From: Ziziphus jujuba
Lineage: Eukaryota > Streptophyta > Magnoliopsida > Rosales > Rhamnaceae
Length of the DNA stretch: 64,000 bases
Assembly: GCF_031755915.1 (NCBI RefSeq)
Contig: NC_083387.1
Span: 1,082,501 to 1,146,500, forward strand
Reading direction: 5' to 3'
Shown here: positions 11,807 to 25,226 of the stretch, in pieces
Position numbering within the stretch: the stretch's first letter is position 1
Layout of the letters: every line of letters starts with the position of its first letter
The notes under the pieces: generated by a model
The model's input: only the letters and a program-made list of their open reading frames with translations
Database searches by the model: none
Told to the model about the DNA's origin: nothing
Position numbers and translations under genes: made by a program

Positions 11807-14800
11807 TCATGGAGACAAAGGTTTATGATCGGCATTATGAATCTTGAAGAGATCAAGACGAGAATCGCCTAGTCGGAGAGAGTAGGCGGCCTTCTTGTAC
11901 TCTCCCCAAGTGAAGGGCTTGTAGAGACTGGGATTCTGGGGTGACACCATCTCTGGGATGGGAGAGATCCATGCATTCAAAGGCGGTGCCCCAAAGTATA
12001 CCGTTGACATTCTTGGCTTCACTGATGAGTTTGCTAATGCTCTATGTCTCGCACTCTTAAACCTCCCGTTCGTCAAAGCCTGTATATATATATATATACA
12101 AATTGATTAAGAGTAATTAATTAATTAAACGAATTATGGTTATATATATATATATATGTACTAATTAATTAATTAATTCATTGTATATGTACTATTGTAT
12201 TCTATTCAATTCTATGAGAAGCGAACCTGAAAAGCATCACCAACAATCACGAAGAATTCATTGGGGTCCGGGGGGACGGGGACCCACAAGCCATTATCAT
12301 GCAAAGAGATCTGAAGGCCACCCACGTCATTGGCTCGCAAGATGGTCAAGATCTGAGGGTCAGAATGCTCTCCAAATCCAATCGGATTGCTGCGAAACTG
12401 ATGGAGTTGGAGTGATGGGTCGCAGTCCTTGGTGTCCTTGATAGGTGGATAGTGATTGAGCCTGAGAAGTGAGTCACTATGAGCGTCCCTGATGAAGCTG
12501 CTGAAGATGTACTTGTCGGAGATCCATAGACCCTCCGCCACTAAATCAAGAATCGCACATGCTAAATCCCTAACGGCTTCTATGTAATCATTCACTGCAC
12601 AGCTGCAAATAAAAAGAAATTTGACATATTATTAGTGGACTGGAGTGACATATCTTGTTGGGGGAAGCGCTAAAGTATAGGACTAGTACTGCTATTCATT
12701 GCTGTTTTACAATAACACAAACAAAAAAACCAAAATGATTACTTGATAAGAAAAAACCAAAACCCCACCTCTACTTCTACTTCTTCACCAAATATTTATC
12801 ATCCAAAATAAGGATGCTCCTCTGTACCGTAGTTTTTCTTGATTTGATATACAAGTTATCGATTTTTCTTCTGACTTGGCTATGTATTATGTATACATAC
12901 ATGCACATGAATACTAATTGCATATGATTAAAATTTCTACATACAAACAATGACATGTGTCGCTGCCTAATATCTTTGCCGCCGCGGAAAGTGGGAGTCA
13001 CACAGCTGAGCATGGGGCCCAATTCCAGCGCTCAAAAAGTAATTGCATATTGTCTTTGTAATTTCATTTTTTCTTCTCTGTCAACAAAAATCGCTTAGTG
13101 TGCTAGTACTATTGGCCCTTTTACATATTACTATTAATAATGCTTATATATTATGTAGTCTCAGACTCTGGTCATGCAAGATCCAAGCCGTCGTGTCAAA
13201 ATTATCACATGACATGCTTCATTCACTATTTAGTATTTACCCCCATCCATATGTATTCTCAACATCTTTTGATTTTTTTTCCCCCACACAAAAATGCTTA
13301 TATTAAATTTATAATATAATTTTTATAATATTGCGGATGCTGTAAAAATTAATTAATGAGATAGAAATGAGACCTATGTTTCTTTTTGAGGTATATATAG
13401 AAATAATTACCACAAAAAAAAAAAAGAGTTATATATAGAAATGTCAGCTAGCCCCGGCCACCAGAGCCCCCAGTGCATGCCTAAAGGGTTAGCCTCAAAT
13501 TATTGAAAGCATGCCATGCAGGTAATTAACTAGTGGCTGACAGTAAAAAAGCAAGAGGCTCTTCCTCTTTTACCTAAATTTTAATTATCATAAGTTGAAA
13601 ACCAAATAATTGGAAGCCTAGTTATCTGCGTTGCATTGAACCTATATTCATTTTTCCTCTAGACTCAAACTAGCTGCTAGAAACTGAGCTCATTTAATAA
13701 ATAATAATTTTTTTATTTTTATTTTTAAATGGCGGTAATTTTCAAGGTCTTGCTCCTAACTGATAAGGAGGTGTAAGCTTCAAAATAGAAGAGTCTGCAT
13801 GAAGGTCAAAGGTGTATGGAGCCCATGAACAGGGAATGAAAGAGTGCCGTGCAACTAATTCGGAGGTCTAGAATTGTTTATCACGTAGCCACGTCCGTCG
13901 AATAAATACACTTAACACAAATTCATCAAACAAGTTTTCTTCTTCTTTTTTTTTTTTTTTTAATTGAAAATAATAATTAAAAAAAATAAATAATAATAAT
14001 AAGGTAAACGATTGAACTGACATGGGAAACTATTAAATACATCCCTCAGTCTCTTTATTCCATTCTTTTTCTATAAAGGAAAGATGTCGTTTTCTAGGAT
14101 ACCAAGCATTAATACTAAACAATCTTTTCCACCTATTCATCTCCAGAATTAATTCCCTCCTTTGTAGGTCAAGTGCTATGAATTCAAACTACTTTGCATT
14201 ATACCGAAATGCCATACTGTTAACTATATAATTTCAGTATATTTTTAACATTTCAAACAAACACCGCCACAATCTAATTAATCAAGCATCAAAACCCACC
14301 CATAAGCTAGTTAATTTGCAAACTACAAAAACAGAATAACAAACCAAAAAGCCTAACCCTTGGTCCACTTCTTTACTCAATTTTGTCCATATATATCACA
14401 TTGATCTTATTCTTTGTTTGCATTTATTTCCATTTGCAAGTGATATTCGTGGTTCCCTAGCTAATAATTCTATTAAAATAATAATAATAATAATAATATA
14501 ATGCTCAGGTAAATATGTGTGTATTAATAAAATTCTTTTTATGTAAATTATTATAAAGAGAGAGAGAGCGAGAGAGAGAGAGAGAGTTAATAATTAAAAT
14601 AATGGGGGTACCTGAATTTGGAAGGGTCATTGGATATAGCTTTAGATCTCTCAGAAATGGTGTGAGGATTAGTATGAAGGAGAAGATACTCGAGCTCGCC
14701 GGTGTCACCATTGCGACCAATGTTTTTGGAGCCATAACCAAACGGAGTAGCCGGACCCGCACGTTGCTTCTCGGCGGCGGATTTGGCGAAGAAACCGGCC

Positions 14801-14994
14801 CCTTGGTCTTCCAATCTCGCAAGGACTTGCTTTGGCACTCCATGGTTGACCACCTTGAAGAATCCATATTCCTCACACGCTTTGACGATTGACTCCGACA
14901 ACTTGGACCTACAGCTGCTTGAAAGATCAATTGTCGGAATCCCTACTGCCTTTGTTTTCTTGGTCCTTAGCGGCGAAGGAGAAGCTACTACCAT
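11807..14994 (-). CDS. Gibberellin 2-oxidase (C19-GA type)
   Basis: Three exons in transcript order: 14994-14612, 12602-12227 and 12079-11807; 343 residues. This 2-oxoglutarate- and Fe(II)-dependent dioxygenase inactivates bioactive C19 gibberellins and their precursors by 2-beta-hydroxylation in the cytosol. The iron ligands are His207 and Asp209 (FGEHSDPQ) and His265 (FKSARHR); the 2-oxoglutarate-binding RxS is Arg276/Ser278 (KPRMST). [17 protein letters not shown] and LRLNHYPP are GA2ox hallmarks, and GELEYLLLH resembles Arabidopsis GA2ox6/GA2ox4 as I recall them. The start chosen is the ATG of MVVASPSP. The frame stays open to 15021, but only through a GTG codon. Intron 1 is about 2.0 kb, long for this family, and intron 2 is 147 bases. 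Intron positions match the usual three-exon GA2ox layout. Confidence 0.93.
12603..14611 (-). other. Long intron 1 of the GA2ox gene
   Basis: This 2009-base intron is AT-rich. A short GC-richer island lies near 12960-13030 and a GA microsatellite at about 14551-14586. I see no coding capacity or recognisable transposon ends. Confidence 0.7.
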
Positions 14995-15127
14995 ATTCTT
15001 GCCTTTGCCTTTCCGAGTCACAATATATGTCTATATGGTTATAAGGAGAGGCTTTTTTTTTTTTTTTATGACTTTCAACTTAGTTGGGAGCTATGAATAA
15101 TATGATCAGGGTCGACGCGGTGCTTCT

Positions 15128-15140
15128 CTTATATATACGC
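15128..15140 (-). promoter_or_regulatory. Probable TATA box of the GA2ox gene
   Basis: On the minus strand this reads gcgtatatataag, about 140 bases upstream of the GA2ox ATG. It is followed by a purine/pyrimidine-rich leader. Confidence 0.5.
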
Positions 15141-16520
15141 ACACGAGAAAGAGAGAGAGAATGAGAGAAAGTGTACAATTGTTATTATGTTAATTACATG
15201 CTTTGTAAGGTAAGGTAAGGGAAAAAAAAGAAAAGTATATAATAAAAATTTGGTAATGTTATAGCTATTATAGCCACGCTCTCATAAAGCTGAGTGTAGG
15301 AAAGAGGGAAAAAAAAAAAAAATGCACGAATGGAATGGAGGAGGGAGAGGGTTGAAATAAAATTAAAAAAAAAAATACAAAATACAAAATGGAGTTGGGT
15401 CTGAAAAGTGAGAAAGAGATGGGGAGAGAGAGAGAGAGTTTTAGAAGGTGAAGGTGGAAGGTAAAAAAGAATGGGGTTGGGGCCAGGCTGGTAGCGGCTG
15501 TTTGTCCCCTCTGATTGGATCTTTGTTACCGATTAAAAGGGCTTGTCAAAAGCGTGGGGGAACATTTTTGTTATTCTTCATATTATTATATTATTATTTT
15601 CAAAAAAAAAAAAAAAAACACACACACACATATTATTATATACTTTTTAAGTTTTATTCATTTTTCATTTCATTTTACGCGTATGTTGACTTCTTCACCT
15701 TTGACTCCCCACACGTGCACTCTCTTTGTCCCCACTATTATTCTGTACTGCATGTCACAATTATGGGAGTTATTTCTCACATTCTATATATAAATTAATA
15801 AATAAATCTCAATTCCTATTCACAAGTTGTCCATCATGTTTTCCTGTTTAAAGAATACGGAAGTCCAAGGACATTAGGTCCAATTGCATCGATGGTATAC
15901 AAGTTTGAATTTTCGATTGACGATTAATGATATTCATATGAAATTATATATATATACACAAATTTCTATTAATTGGATTTGGGTTTTAGTCTCATATCAA
16001 TTGATGTGTATGGATTTTGATTGCTACTAAAAAAAATACGTATCCTATTTTAATTGGTTAACAAATATGACTTTTTCTCCATTTTATTCCCTCTTTGTTT
16101 GGGTATGTATGGCTCATGAAATATATATGAATAAAAATAAAAATTAAATAATATTATGAATACCGTTTAGTTTATTAATATCTATTAATAGTATATATGT
16201 CATTATTTGATTTGTTTATATTTAACTATAATTATCCATTCAAGATTTTATTTATTAATTTCTAAGTTATATTAATATGTTAGACAATTAAATAATAACA
16301 AATGTATTTTTGATAAATATGTTAGAAGACTATATAGTATTTGTAGTATTACTCTTGAAAAACTTAAATAGATACTCTATTTTTGGACCTAGTTTTATTT
16401 TTTTATGTGAAAAGGAGAATATGGTGATCACCAGATTAATTAATGGAAATAAAATTATTTTATCTTAATTGAGGTTCATAATTTTCGAATCTTATAATTT
16501 CATAAAATTTTTATTCTGAC

Positions 16521-16938
16521 CCACTTTTATTGAACCATTTTGAGATTTAGAGTTACAAAGTTCAACTTTAGAAATTAAATTTTATAAACATCTAGTATTG
16601 TCAAAACTTGGTTGTAAGTTTAAAATTTCCCAAAATCTCCATTTAGTTTCTCAAAACCTTAACTCTAGCCCATTTTTTATTGGATCATTTTGATATTTAG
16701 AGCTATAAAATTCAAAATAAAGTATTCAAAAGTTTTTTTATAAAAAAAAAAACAAAAAAGAAAGTCAAAGTGATTAAACTTTTGAAATTTATGTGTAAAA
16801 ACCTGTTTATAAGTTCCAATTTTTTTTTTTAAGAATCTGTATTATTTCCCTAAATTTGAACACTCTTTTTAATGAATCATTTTAACACTTAGAGATATAA
16901 ATTATTGTAAAGGTTAGAGATTTAGAGCTATAACCCAT
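16521..16938. repeat. Diverged tandem repeat array
   Basis: A motif of the form TTTTATTGAACCATTTTGAG..TTAGAG.TA.AAA recurs at about 16524-16560, 16671-16710 and 16866-16901, with a partial copy near 16915-16938. Spacing is roughly 150-190 bases, and several substitutions separate the copies. Confidence 0.6.
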
Positions 16939-19900
16939 TGTTATTTAATCCTTTTTAACTGTTCATAAATCATTTTACATAAGAAGAATGAGATGATTAA
17001 TTACTAATATACTACCATGAGTGAATGATACAGGGCATGTATGCACTCAGACACATCAATTAGCTACCGATGACCTAAAACTTTTTTGGGTTAGCTAGGC
17101 TACTCATTAAGACCCACTCTCGGATGACCTCCTCATAGGGCAATCTGAGCCTATCTGAACCCAAATCTATACAGCCACCACTGGACTATCGATCTTAAAA
17201 ATAGATTGAAAATGAAGTTTGGAAGCATTTCATTGGATACAGTGGGATAAGTTCTAAACTAGAATTACTGGATCATAGGTTTTCTAGTATTTTCAAAATT
17301 TATTTCTCTGTTTGGAATAATTAAAAATATAGTTGGCCACCGTATTAGGAGACAACATGCATAATTAGAAGGTAAGGTTGATATTAATTCCACCATGTAT
17401 GAAAATTGACTGTTTAATAGTCTTTTTCTCGAGCGTGATTGCACGTGATTGGTGGTGGTCGCAGAAAATAGAAAACCTGGCCGAAAAGCTTTTCATTATT
17501 TAATACTTTGATGGACTTTTATGCAGTGACCGACAACAATTGTTTCATCTTTGTATTATGTTTGTATACGCTCTGATCAGAGGTTGCGCATGAGCAGTGA
17601 TCAATCAGTAGTAGTGTTCTAAAAAGGAGAAAAAATGTATCATTTAGACATATCTAGGCGTTGATAATTTTAGATAATATCTTGTATAGTAACAAAGTTT
17701 AGAAAAATGCTGTTAATACAGTGTTGACTGCCTAATGCACGTCTAGATGCTAAAAGGCACGAGCTTTTTTGTTTAAATTTTTTTTTAAAGATTCTTTTTT
17801 AAAAAATATTGAAAAACAACTCATAAGAAATTAAAAAAATAAAAAAATATTGTTAAAAAATAGAAACTTTTTTAAGATTAAGTTTTTTTCTTAAACAAAA
17901 AAATTGAAAATGATGAATAAGAAAAAGAAGAGAAATAAATTAGAGACTCTACTAGCAAGTGATGCTAGTAATGCACTTGTGATGATGATGAAAATGATGC
18001 TTAGATAGAGAATGATATGTTATCATCTAAAAAAGGTTATAGAAATGCTCAAATTGAAATTAGGGAGCCGAGGAAAGTGATTTTATATTGAATGGCATGG
18101 AAAATGAGTTAGATGAAAATGTAGATATTGAATTGGAATCTGATAAAAATTAGACAAGAGTTAGATTATGATAATAGATAAAGTATATATTAATCTAGGA
18201 ATTATTAGGTACATGTAGGTTTGTAATATGTTTGTTTTGAAACTAATATGTTGTTGGAAACTTAGAAAACATGAATTTTCATAAATCTATTATGATCAAT
18301 TACATGCTAGTTCATGTTTATTGAGCATACAAAAGTAATATAGATTTATATATATTTTGATATTTAAAATATAAATTATTTTATTTATTTAATAACTTTA
18401 TAATAATTAAAATAATAATATAATTGTAAAACGCCTTTTCACACCTAAACATATCTAGGTTCGTAAGGCTTAAACTTTAACCTTGACACCTTGCAATATC
18501 TTATGTCTTTTAGAACATTAGTTAGTAATAATAATAATACTTACGGAAGTATGCCAAATTATTTACTAATTGGGAATCTCTTTCAAAATTCAACCTATTA
18601 CAGGTGGGAATTGGGGATTTGCAAATTTTTATTTATTTTATATAGTAAAATGGATAAGGTTAAGTAGTACAAGTGCAATATTGTTGAGTTTTTAAAACTA
18701 ATTGAATTGAAGAGTAATACAGGTTTGGCATGCACATTAAATTTACCCTTGTTAAAAATTTAAAACCCGAATCACGAAGAGAATCTTTGAAAAATTAGAA
18801 AATACAAGTTAATTTGGATTTGGAAGAAATATTGGAAGTTGTTGATCTGACTTATGAGAATTGAAGAGTTAAAAAGGATATTTTTTTTTTCTTTTTTTTC
18901 TTATTTTCACCCAAAAATAGAAGCAGGACCCTAAAATTGAGGGCTCGGGCCGGCTAGCGCGAAACATGAAGACCAGACAAAAGCAATTAAAAAATAAAAT
19001 CCCAAATGCAAAACGCCACGCATTTTCTTTCAAATAATTGATTGCAAAAAGGATGTGGATTCTTTTGTCTTCCTCTGTCGCCATGTGGCACTCATTGGAA
19101 ACCATTGATATTTCTTTTGCTTAGTTATTGACCATTTTCTCATGAGCTTTTTCCTCTCTAGATATATATATTATGGACTCCATCGCCATTCATATCCATC
19201 CAATTCAGGTAGGGAACCATGAAAAAACCATTTAGTTTTAACCAAATTTCATCTTTATATATCCATTACAAAATTCTTCTTTCAATTCTTCAGGGGCGTC
19301 AAACTTCTAGGTATCTGATTGATTATTCCATAATTTCCCAATTAATATATACATTATATTTCCCATAAAAACTTTTAATTACTACTTTTCGGTAATCACA
19401 AGCCTTCAATTAATTCAATAAAAGACATAATCATATTTTATCTTGTGCATACATGTCATCTTAAGGGTTGGGGCATGTGAATGTGATTCCTAAATGGTAT
19501 GCATAGTACATTAACAATGCCAAATATACGTTTAGATGAACCAAAAATGAGTGCTTTTTTAATTGGGATTAGTTACATATGGAGCGTCCCATACATATAT
19601 ATATATATATATATATTTGTTTGTACCTGTGATGTCAACGTTTATTGTATATAGAGCGTAACACTATTAAAAAATTTTGATTTTTGTTAGGCCATATAGA
19701 TTGGAGATCCTCAATTCGTACAACTTAACGGATAGATGCATTTAATTCATATATATATATATATATATATATGTATATGTATATTTTTCCAAAACAGTGG
19801 GCGGTTTAGTTAAGAGAGTCAATCGAATATTCGAAACATTATGGTTTTACTATTAATTTTTTAATTTTTTAAATTGTTGCAATTTAAATTTTATTTAATT

Positions 19901-21668
19901 TTTATTACAATATTTAATCAGAATCTTATGTGATTGGTAATAAATTATATCAATTTTCAAATTAAAAATTATTAAAAAAACTATCAAAATTATTTTTAAA
20001 ATTTTATATTTTGTGTAGATTACATAATTAATATCGAACTGTATAAATTTTTTTTTTAAATTATAAGATATTAAAAATGTGTATTTTTAAAACAAGTTCT
20101 AAAATTTTGTCCTTTAGTTTTTTAATTCAAAACTTGATACAATTTTAATATAAATTATAAAATATGATTGTTGAGATTTATTAGTAAAAAATACAAAAGT
20201 CAAATGATAACAAATTGAAAAATTAAAAATTTAAATTTAAAAATTAAAAAACTAAAAATTTAAACTGTATAATTTTGAAAGTTAAATATATCAAAATACA
20301 ATTAATTCTAATTAAAAAATATATATTTTTGATAAATATAATAGTTGTTTTAGTAAATGGATAATAAATAATTTGTCAGCATCTTTTCAGAGTTTTGATG
20401 TAAACCACTCCTCTATATGAAAATAATGTCTGGCGTATCTGCATTCTATTTATACCGTCAATTAGTGGGGTGAGCTTTCATGGGATATACATTGGGCTGT
20501 ACATATAACAGTATATAAATGTGGGTTTACATGTAGTCAAGCAATGAAACTCTAAAAGATATGTCTAATATTAAAATTAAATAATAATTATTTAGAAATT
20601 CCTAAACAATTGAAGAAACAATAATAGAAAATGGACATAATTAGACTGGCTGGAAATGATAGGACAATATAGCTCTAATTATAATAATATTGAAGAGCAA
20701 AGATGATAGCGTGTATATATATTAATGTGCAAAATTTGTGGAAAATTGACACAGAGAAGCACCAATGTATATAGATTTATGTTGTGCATTTCTTCAAAAG
20801 ATATGGTAGGTTTATTATGATGTGTAGAGTCAAAACACTTATAATTAATAATGCAGATTGTATGGTAGCCAAAAAAAAAAATAAAAAAAAAAGTACAGGT
20901 TTTAGTGTCCTTTTCATAATACAATGATTTTAGAAAAATGACCTGTTTAATGAACTAGTGGATATTGATCGACAAAAAAGAGTAAGACCCAGTGGCAGTG
21001 CACTATTCAGTTTTCACTAAACTAGGTAGCTAGGCTTTAGCTTAGGCCATCATGCATTTGAATTATAATTAAACCCCCATAAGCCGATTGTTGACATTCT
21101 CTTTTATACGGTCCAAGTTTTGGTGTGTAGTTGACAATGATACTGATTTATGATCAGGAGATATCCATCCATCACTCACTATGACAATGATATGTATAGT
21201 TTTTACCCAAAAAAAAAAATTAAAAAAAATGACAATGATATATGTATATAGATAATGGATTATTTTCAATTACTCTCTCTCTCTCTCTCTCTCTCTCCTG
21301 ATTTTAATTACTATTTACTTTATACTCATTTAATTAATTTTTAATTTCATAATTTTTCACGTTAATTTAAATTAATTTGTTCCATGCATAAAAATAACCA
21401 ATATTTATTAATGACAGTCAACATGAAGTTATCATAGTACAAATTAAAACATTCCAAAATATCAAAAAGTAACATATTTCTTAAATATGTGACCAGGATT
21501 CAGCAGGCTTTGGTTTCCTTATTACAAAAAGAAAAGACGGATCGATGGTAACACTTATTATCCCCTCTTCTAATTTGGACCATTTCCAGATATCATTATT
21601 GAAGAGTTTTGAGATGCACAAACAAAACCAAACATTCCAAATACAAATTTTAAGCTGCTGTATAGTAC

Positions 21669-21753
21669 CAGCTACCTATAGCTTTTTTTTTTTTTTTTTG
21701 GGGGGGGGGGGGGGGGGGTGGGGTTGGAAAGATAAACTATCTATAGGTAGTTG
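21669..21753. repeat. Inverted repeat flanking a poly-T/poly-G tract
   Basis: The left arm cagctacctatag (21669-21681) pairs with ctataggtagttg (21741-21753) at 12 of 13 positions. Between them lie about 17 T followed by about 18 G, then a short spacer. Confidence 0.7.
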
Positions 21754-22231
21754 CAAAATTAAAACCAACATTATTTTATTTACATAATTAATTAGAAGTT
21801 ATAAGACAAAAAGTTAAGCCACCAAGACAACGTACAACAACATAAAAGACGAACAAAGAATGAGAAAAGGATATGGATGAACATGTTCAAACATCCAGAT
21901 CCTGACAATAACTAATTTAGTAGAAATATTAATATAGATTCCAAAACTAATTAATTATATTATATATATTAACACCCAGCAAAATAAAGCACATATAGAA
22001 AGTACGACAGCATACTGTCAAATTCTGAAACCAGATGCAACCTCAGAATTTATATAGCATTGGTTAGGATTCAATATAAATTGCATATATATATATATAT
22101 ATATAAAATTATGTAAATACCAAATACGCCTTCCACTCAAATACCTTGAAGCCTTGCTGTTGTGGCTTATTCTCTATTTTAGACGGCCGCAATGCCTCCT
22201 GGCCTCCTGCGCCACCGGTTGGACTGATTGA

Positions 22232-22263
<32 letters not shown>

Positions 22264-25068
22264 GCTGATATAAATGTATAAATTTATTATATGTGTTGGC
22301 TTCATTCGATTACACGGCATATAATGCTTATACATTTATTATATTTACATATATCTATATATATATATATATATTATATACATATACAACGACCTCCTTC
22401 ATTTTGGTTGAAATTGAATTAAATTAGAATAAAAAATGCCAACGGAGAGGCCAGCATAATTAAGGCTTACGACTCGTTCTTTCCGGGACATGTATGCTTT
22501 ATTTATTTATTTTTATTTTGTAGGGAAAATGAATAAGAATATAATATATTAAAGGAGTTTATAGATTATATAATATAAATCCCAGTTCCAGCAGTTAATT
22601 ACTTAATTAGTAGGGAATAATCAGTTTGAGTTATTCGACAGAGGAGTATCAATTAACCACATGGATAGCCTCCACCTAAAAATGGTGCAAACCATTTACT
22701 TGATTTAATATGTACTGACAATGGCAAGTGGACAGCGAAGAAGAAGTCGATTTAAACGACAATATTTTCTTTTTGCTTATGGAGGGGGCCAGACGACGAC
22801 GTATGCATCCACAAAGTTGAGGGAATGAAAACTTTCTTTTTCAATTTTCCACTATCCGTCTGAATTAATTTGAATGAATCTTGTATTGACCAACAATTAA
22901 AAGCTTCTTCTGATTACTTCTCAATGATAATTTTGAAGATATATACAATGTTTTTATGAGGTATAAATTTCTCCATGGGTCTTGATCCTTTGTTTTTATA
23001 TTATATATTTGATTTCATTATGGGCCTCAAGTATGTGCCATATGCAACCTCAAGATCGCTGCCAATGAGGGCACATCATGATCTTCGTTTTCTATGATCG
23101 ATTAAAAAATGTGTAAGTAGACGGACCGTCCAAAATGACCACATGATAGTGAAAGCATAATCTTTGACCAGTCAATGTAAATCTAGCTAGATCTTCGGCA
23201 TACTACTTCCTTTATGAATACTAGTTGTGTTTTTTTTGAATAATTTAAGGAAATAAAAAATTTATCAAAAAAGAAAAAGAAATAAGGAATTAATATGTTT
23301 TATTTATTTATTTTATTTTAGCACAAAGAATTAAGGAATTAAGAGGTAGGAATTCAGCAGAAATCGGGCTACAAAGAATGGACCGGATTTGGATGGGCCT
23401 TTTAGTGACCAAACCGTAATTCCTTAGCCCAAAAAATGAAGAATGTGATAGCCTCATGTACAAGTTCATTGGTCATTTGTTCAGTCCTCAATTGTTTGGA
23501 ATGATCAATCACCAAACAAAAGAAAGAAAAAGTTTGCTGGGAAATGAACTCATAGCATTTGATCTATCGTTGCTAATACCATGAGGTGAGCAAGTTGATC
23601 CATTAAACGTGCTAGTTACTTATTGTCACAGCCTATAGGTTGCTAGGCTTCATGCAAACCGTTGATCTTTTGTTAGGAGGTAATACCGCTATCTTGGCCT
23701 CACAACCCTTCGACCTGAGGACTCCATTGAATCTCTAGCCTATTGAAACATTAATTGATCTAGAAATTAAAAAAGTTTCCGAACAATGCCCCCCCAAAAA
23801 AAAAAAAAAAAAAAAAAAATTGGTTAAAGCGCCTCCCTCCCATAGAAAAGATAATAAATAAGAAATTCAGTAGTTGTTAATAATTTTGATACATCAATCA
23901 TATGCAACATCTTATATATACACTAGATACTTGCTGTACTAGAGATGCTAATACTGTCACGTAAAAGCTTCAAAGCCAAAAAACATCCAACTTTCTTTGT
24001 ACTCCGGACCTGGTTACCAGAAAATAAATAAATAAAAAGAAAAGGAAAATGTGTACGTCTGTCTGATCTGACATACAAGCCAGAGAAACACCAGAAGGGC
24101 AGAGCAAAACATGTTTTTTAATCCCTAGAGAACAAGTTGAAGAGTGGAGTTGGAGTGCTACATAGACATCACTTACTGAAAAACTAAAGGGGGCCAGCAA
24201 ATATACAAGTCATAGAGTAGTTGTAGTAGTAGTAGTACATCCATTATAATGTTGACAAATAAAGCAATGAGCAGGTTATTAGTCCTTTCAAGTTTCAACA
24301 TGTGAGTCATGCAAAGACATTCAATGTGCATTGTTCTCATGAATCCTTAAGAGGGGCCTGCATTAGGCCCTGCTCTCTTCTTCTCCAAACAGATATAACC
24401 TCTCTCTCTCTCTCTCTCTCTCCCTACACTCTCACACACCCACAAACGTGTACTGGCCTGCCCTGGCCGTACGTGAAACTGATCATCATGTTCGCAAGAA
24501 GCCAAGAGGGTTGCTATTTATTGACAGAGGGTTGAGTACTTCCCCTCTCTCATGCATGTGTGAGTTAAGCACAAAAAGGAAAAAGGTAAAAATATATAAT
24601 ACATTATATTATTCCAGCAATATCACATTGGAGTTCTATCATTTACGGCTCTTATAGAATACATTATTTATTACCAAATTGGAAAAAAAAAATGAAAAAG
24701 TAGAAGATAGAATACATTATTACATCGTACAGATTGGAAAAATGAGAACAACTCAAAACTTGGTATTATTAGAGGCAACAGCAATCAATTAAGCCCATGT
24801 CCATCAATAATTGTACTATAAGGGCAAACTCCAGTAGTGTACCTTTTCTTACATACTTAAATTGCATATCAAATAAATCCAAAATGGTAGGGGAGGGACC
24901 AGCACTGCATCTGCATGCGTGCCACTTGGAACTTGGGAGATGCTAAAACCTTAACTCTCTCCTCAGTGTACGGACTAAAGACTAGGATTTGAACAGTTTG
25001 ATCAAAGAGGCTTTTTAATTAATTAAAAAAAATATATATTATTTAAAGCATGTGGATAGATATATAGC

Positions 25069-25089
25069 TAGCTCAGGAGGGATAGAAAG
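25069..25089 (-). promoter_or_regulatory. TAS3 3' miR390 target site (predicted cleaved)
   Basis: The minus strand reads TCTATCCCTCCTGAGCT across the core and is complementary to miR390 at positions 2-17, including positions 10 and 11. Mismatches fall at position 1 and at the miRNA 3' end (18-21). This is the arrangement expected of the cleaved site that sets the phase. Confidence 0.9.
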
Positions 25090-25205
25090 AAAACAACAAG
25101 GCAAGGTGGATAGGAACCAAAAGTGCTTACTATTTGAAAATTATCAGCTAGCTTATTATAGGACTTCTTTTATCCACACAATAACATGTGTGAAAAGTAT
25201 AACTT

Positions 25206-25226
25206 TGGCTTTCACAAGGTTAACAG
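25206..25226 (-). ncRNA. Degenerate tasiR-ARF copy in the adjacent (D7) register
   Basis: Immediately downstream in the transcript and exactly one 21-nt register from tasiR-ARF, the minus strand matches it at 13 of 21 positions, including an ACCTTGT block at positions 7-13. Long TAS3 genes carry two tandem tasiR-ARFs, so this looks like a decayed second copy. Its pairing with ARF mRNAs would be poor. Confidence 0.5.

Larger units (their letters stand above)
15200..24900. other. Gene-poor AT-rich region of about 9.7 kb
   Basis: I find no supported protein-coding gene, tRNA or rRNA. It contains many TA microsatellites (for example near 19600, 19750, 22087, 22240 and 22360), CT tracts near 21272-21297 and 24401-24421, a poly-T/poly-G tract inside an inverted repeat (21669-21753), a minus-strand equivalent near 23791-23820, and diverged tandem repeats at 16521-16938. 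The open frames are short and of random composition. Decayed transposon sequence is likely but I cannot assign a family by eye. Confidence 0.55.

Noticed and set aside
14995..15021. N-terminal extension of GA2ox
   Set aside because: The longer frame begins with GTG. The ATG at 14994 gives the usual GA2ox N-terminus.
22219..22227. TTGGACTGA resembling the start of miR319
   Set aside because: Nine matching bases are expected by chance and there is no complementary arm nearby.
23560..23760. GC-richer patch with AATACCATGAG, reminiscent of a retrotransposon primer-binding site
   Set aside because: The match to the tRNA-Met primer-binding motif is poor and no LTR or coding remnant is visible.
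24350..24375. Small hairpin AGGGGCCT-GCATT-AGGCCCTG
   Set aside because: A 6-7 bp stem is too short for a miRNA precursor and nothing else supports a function.
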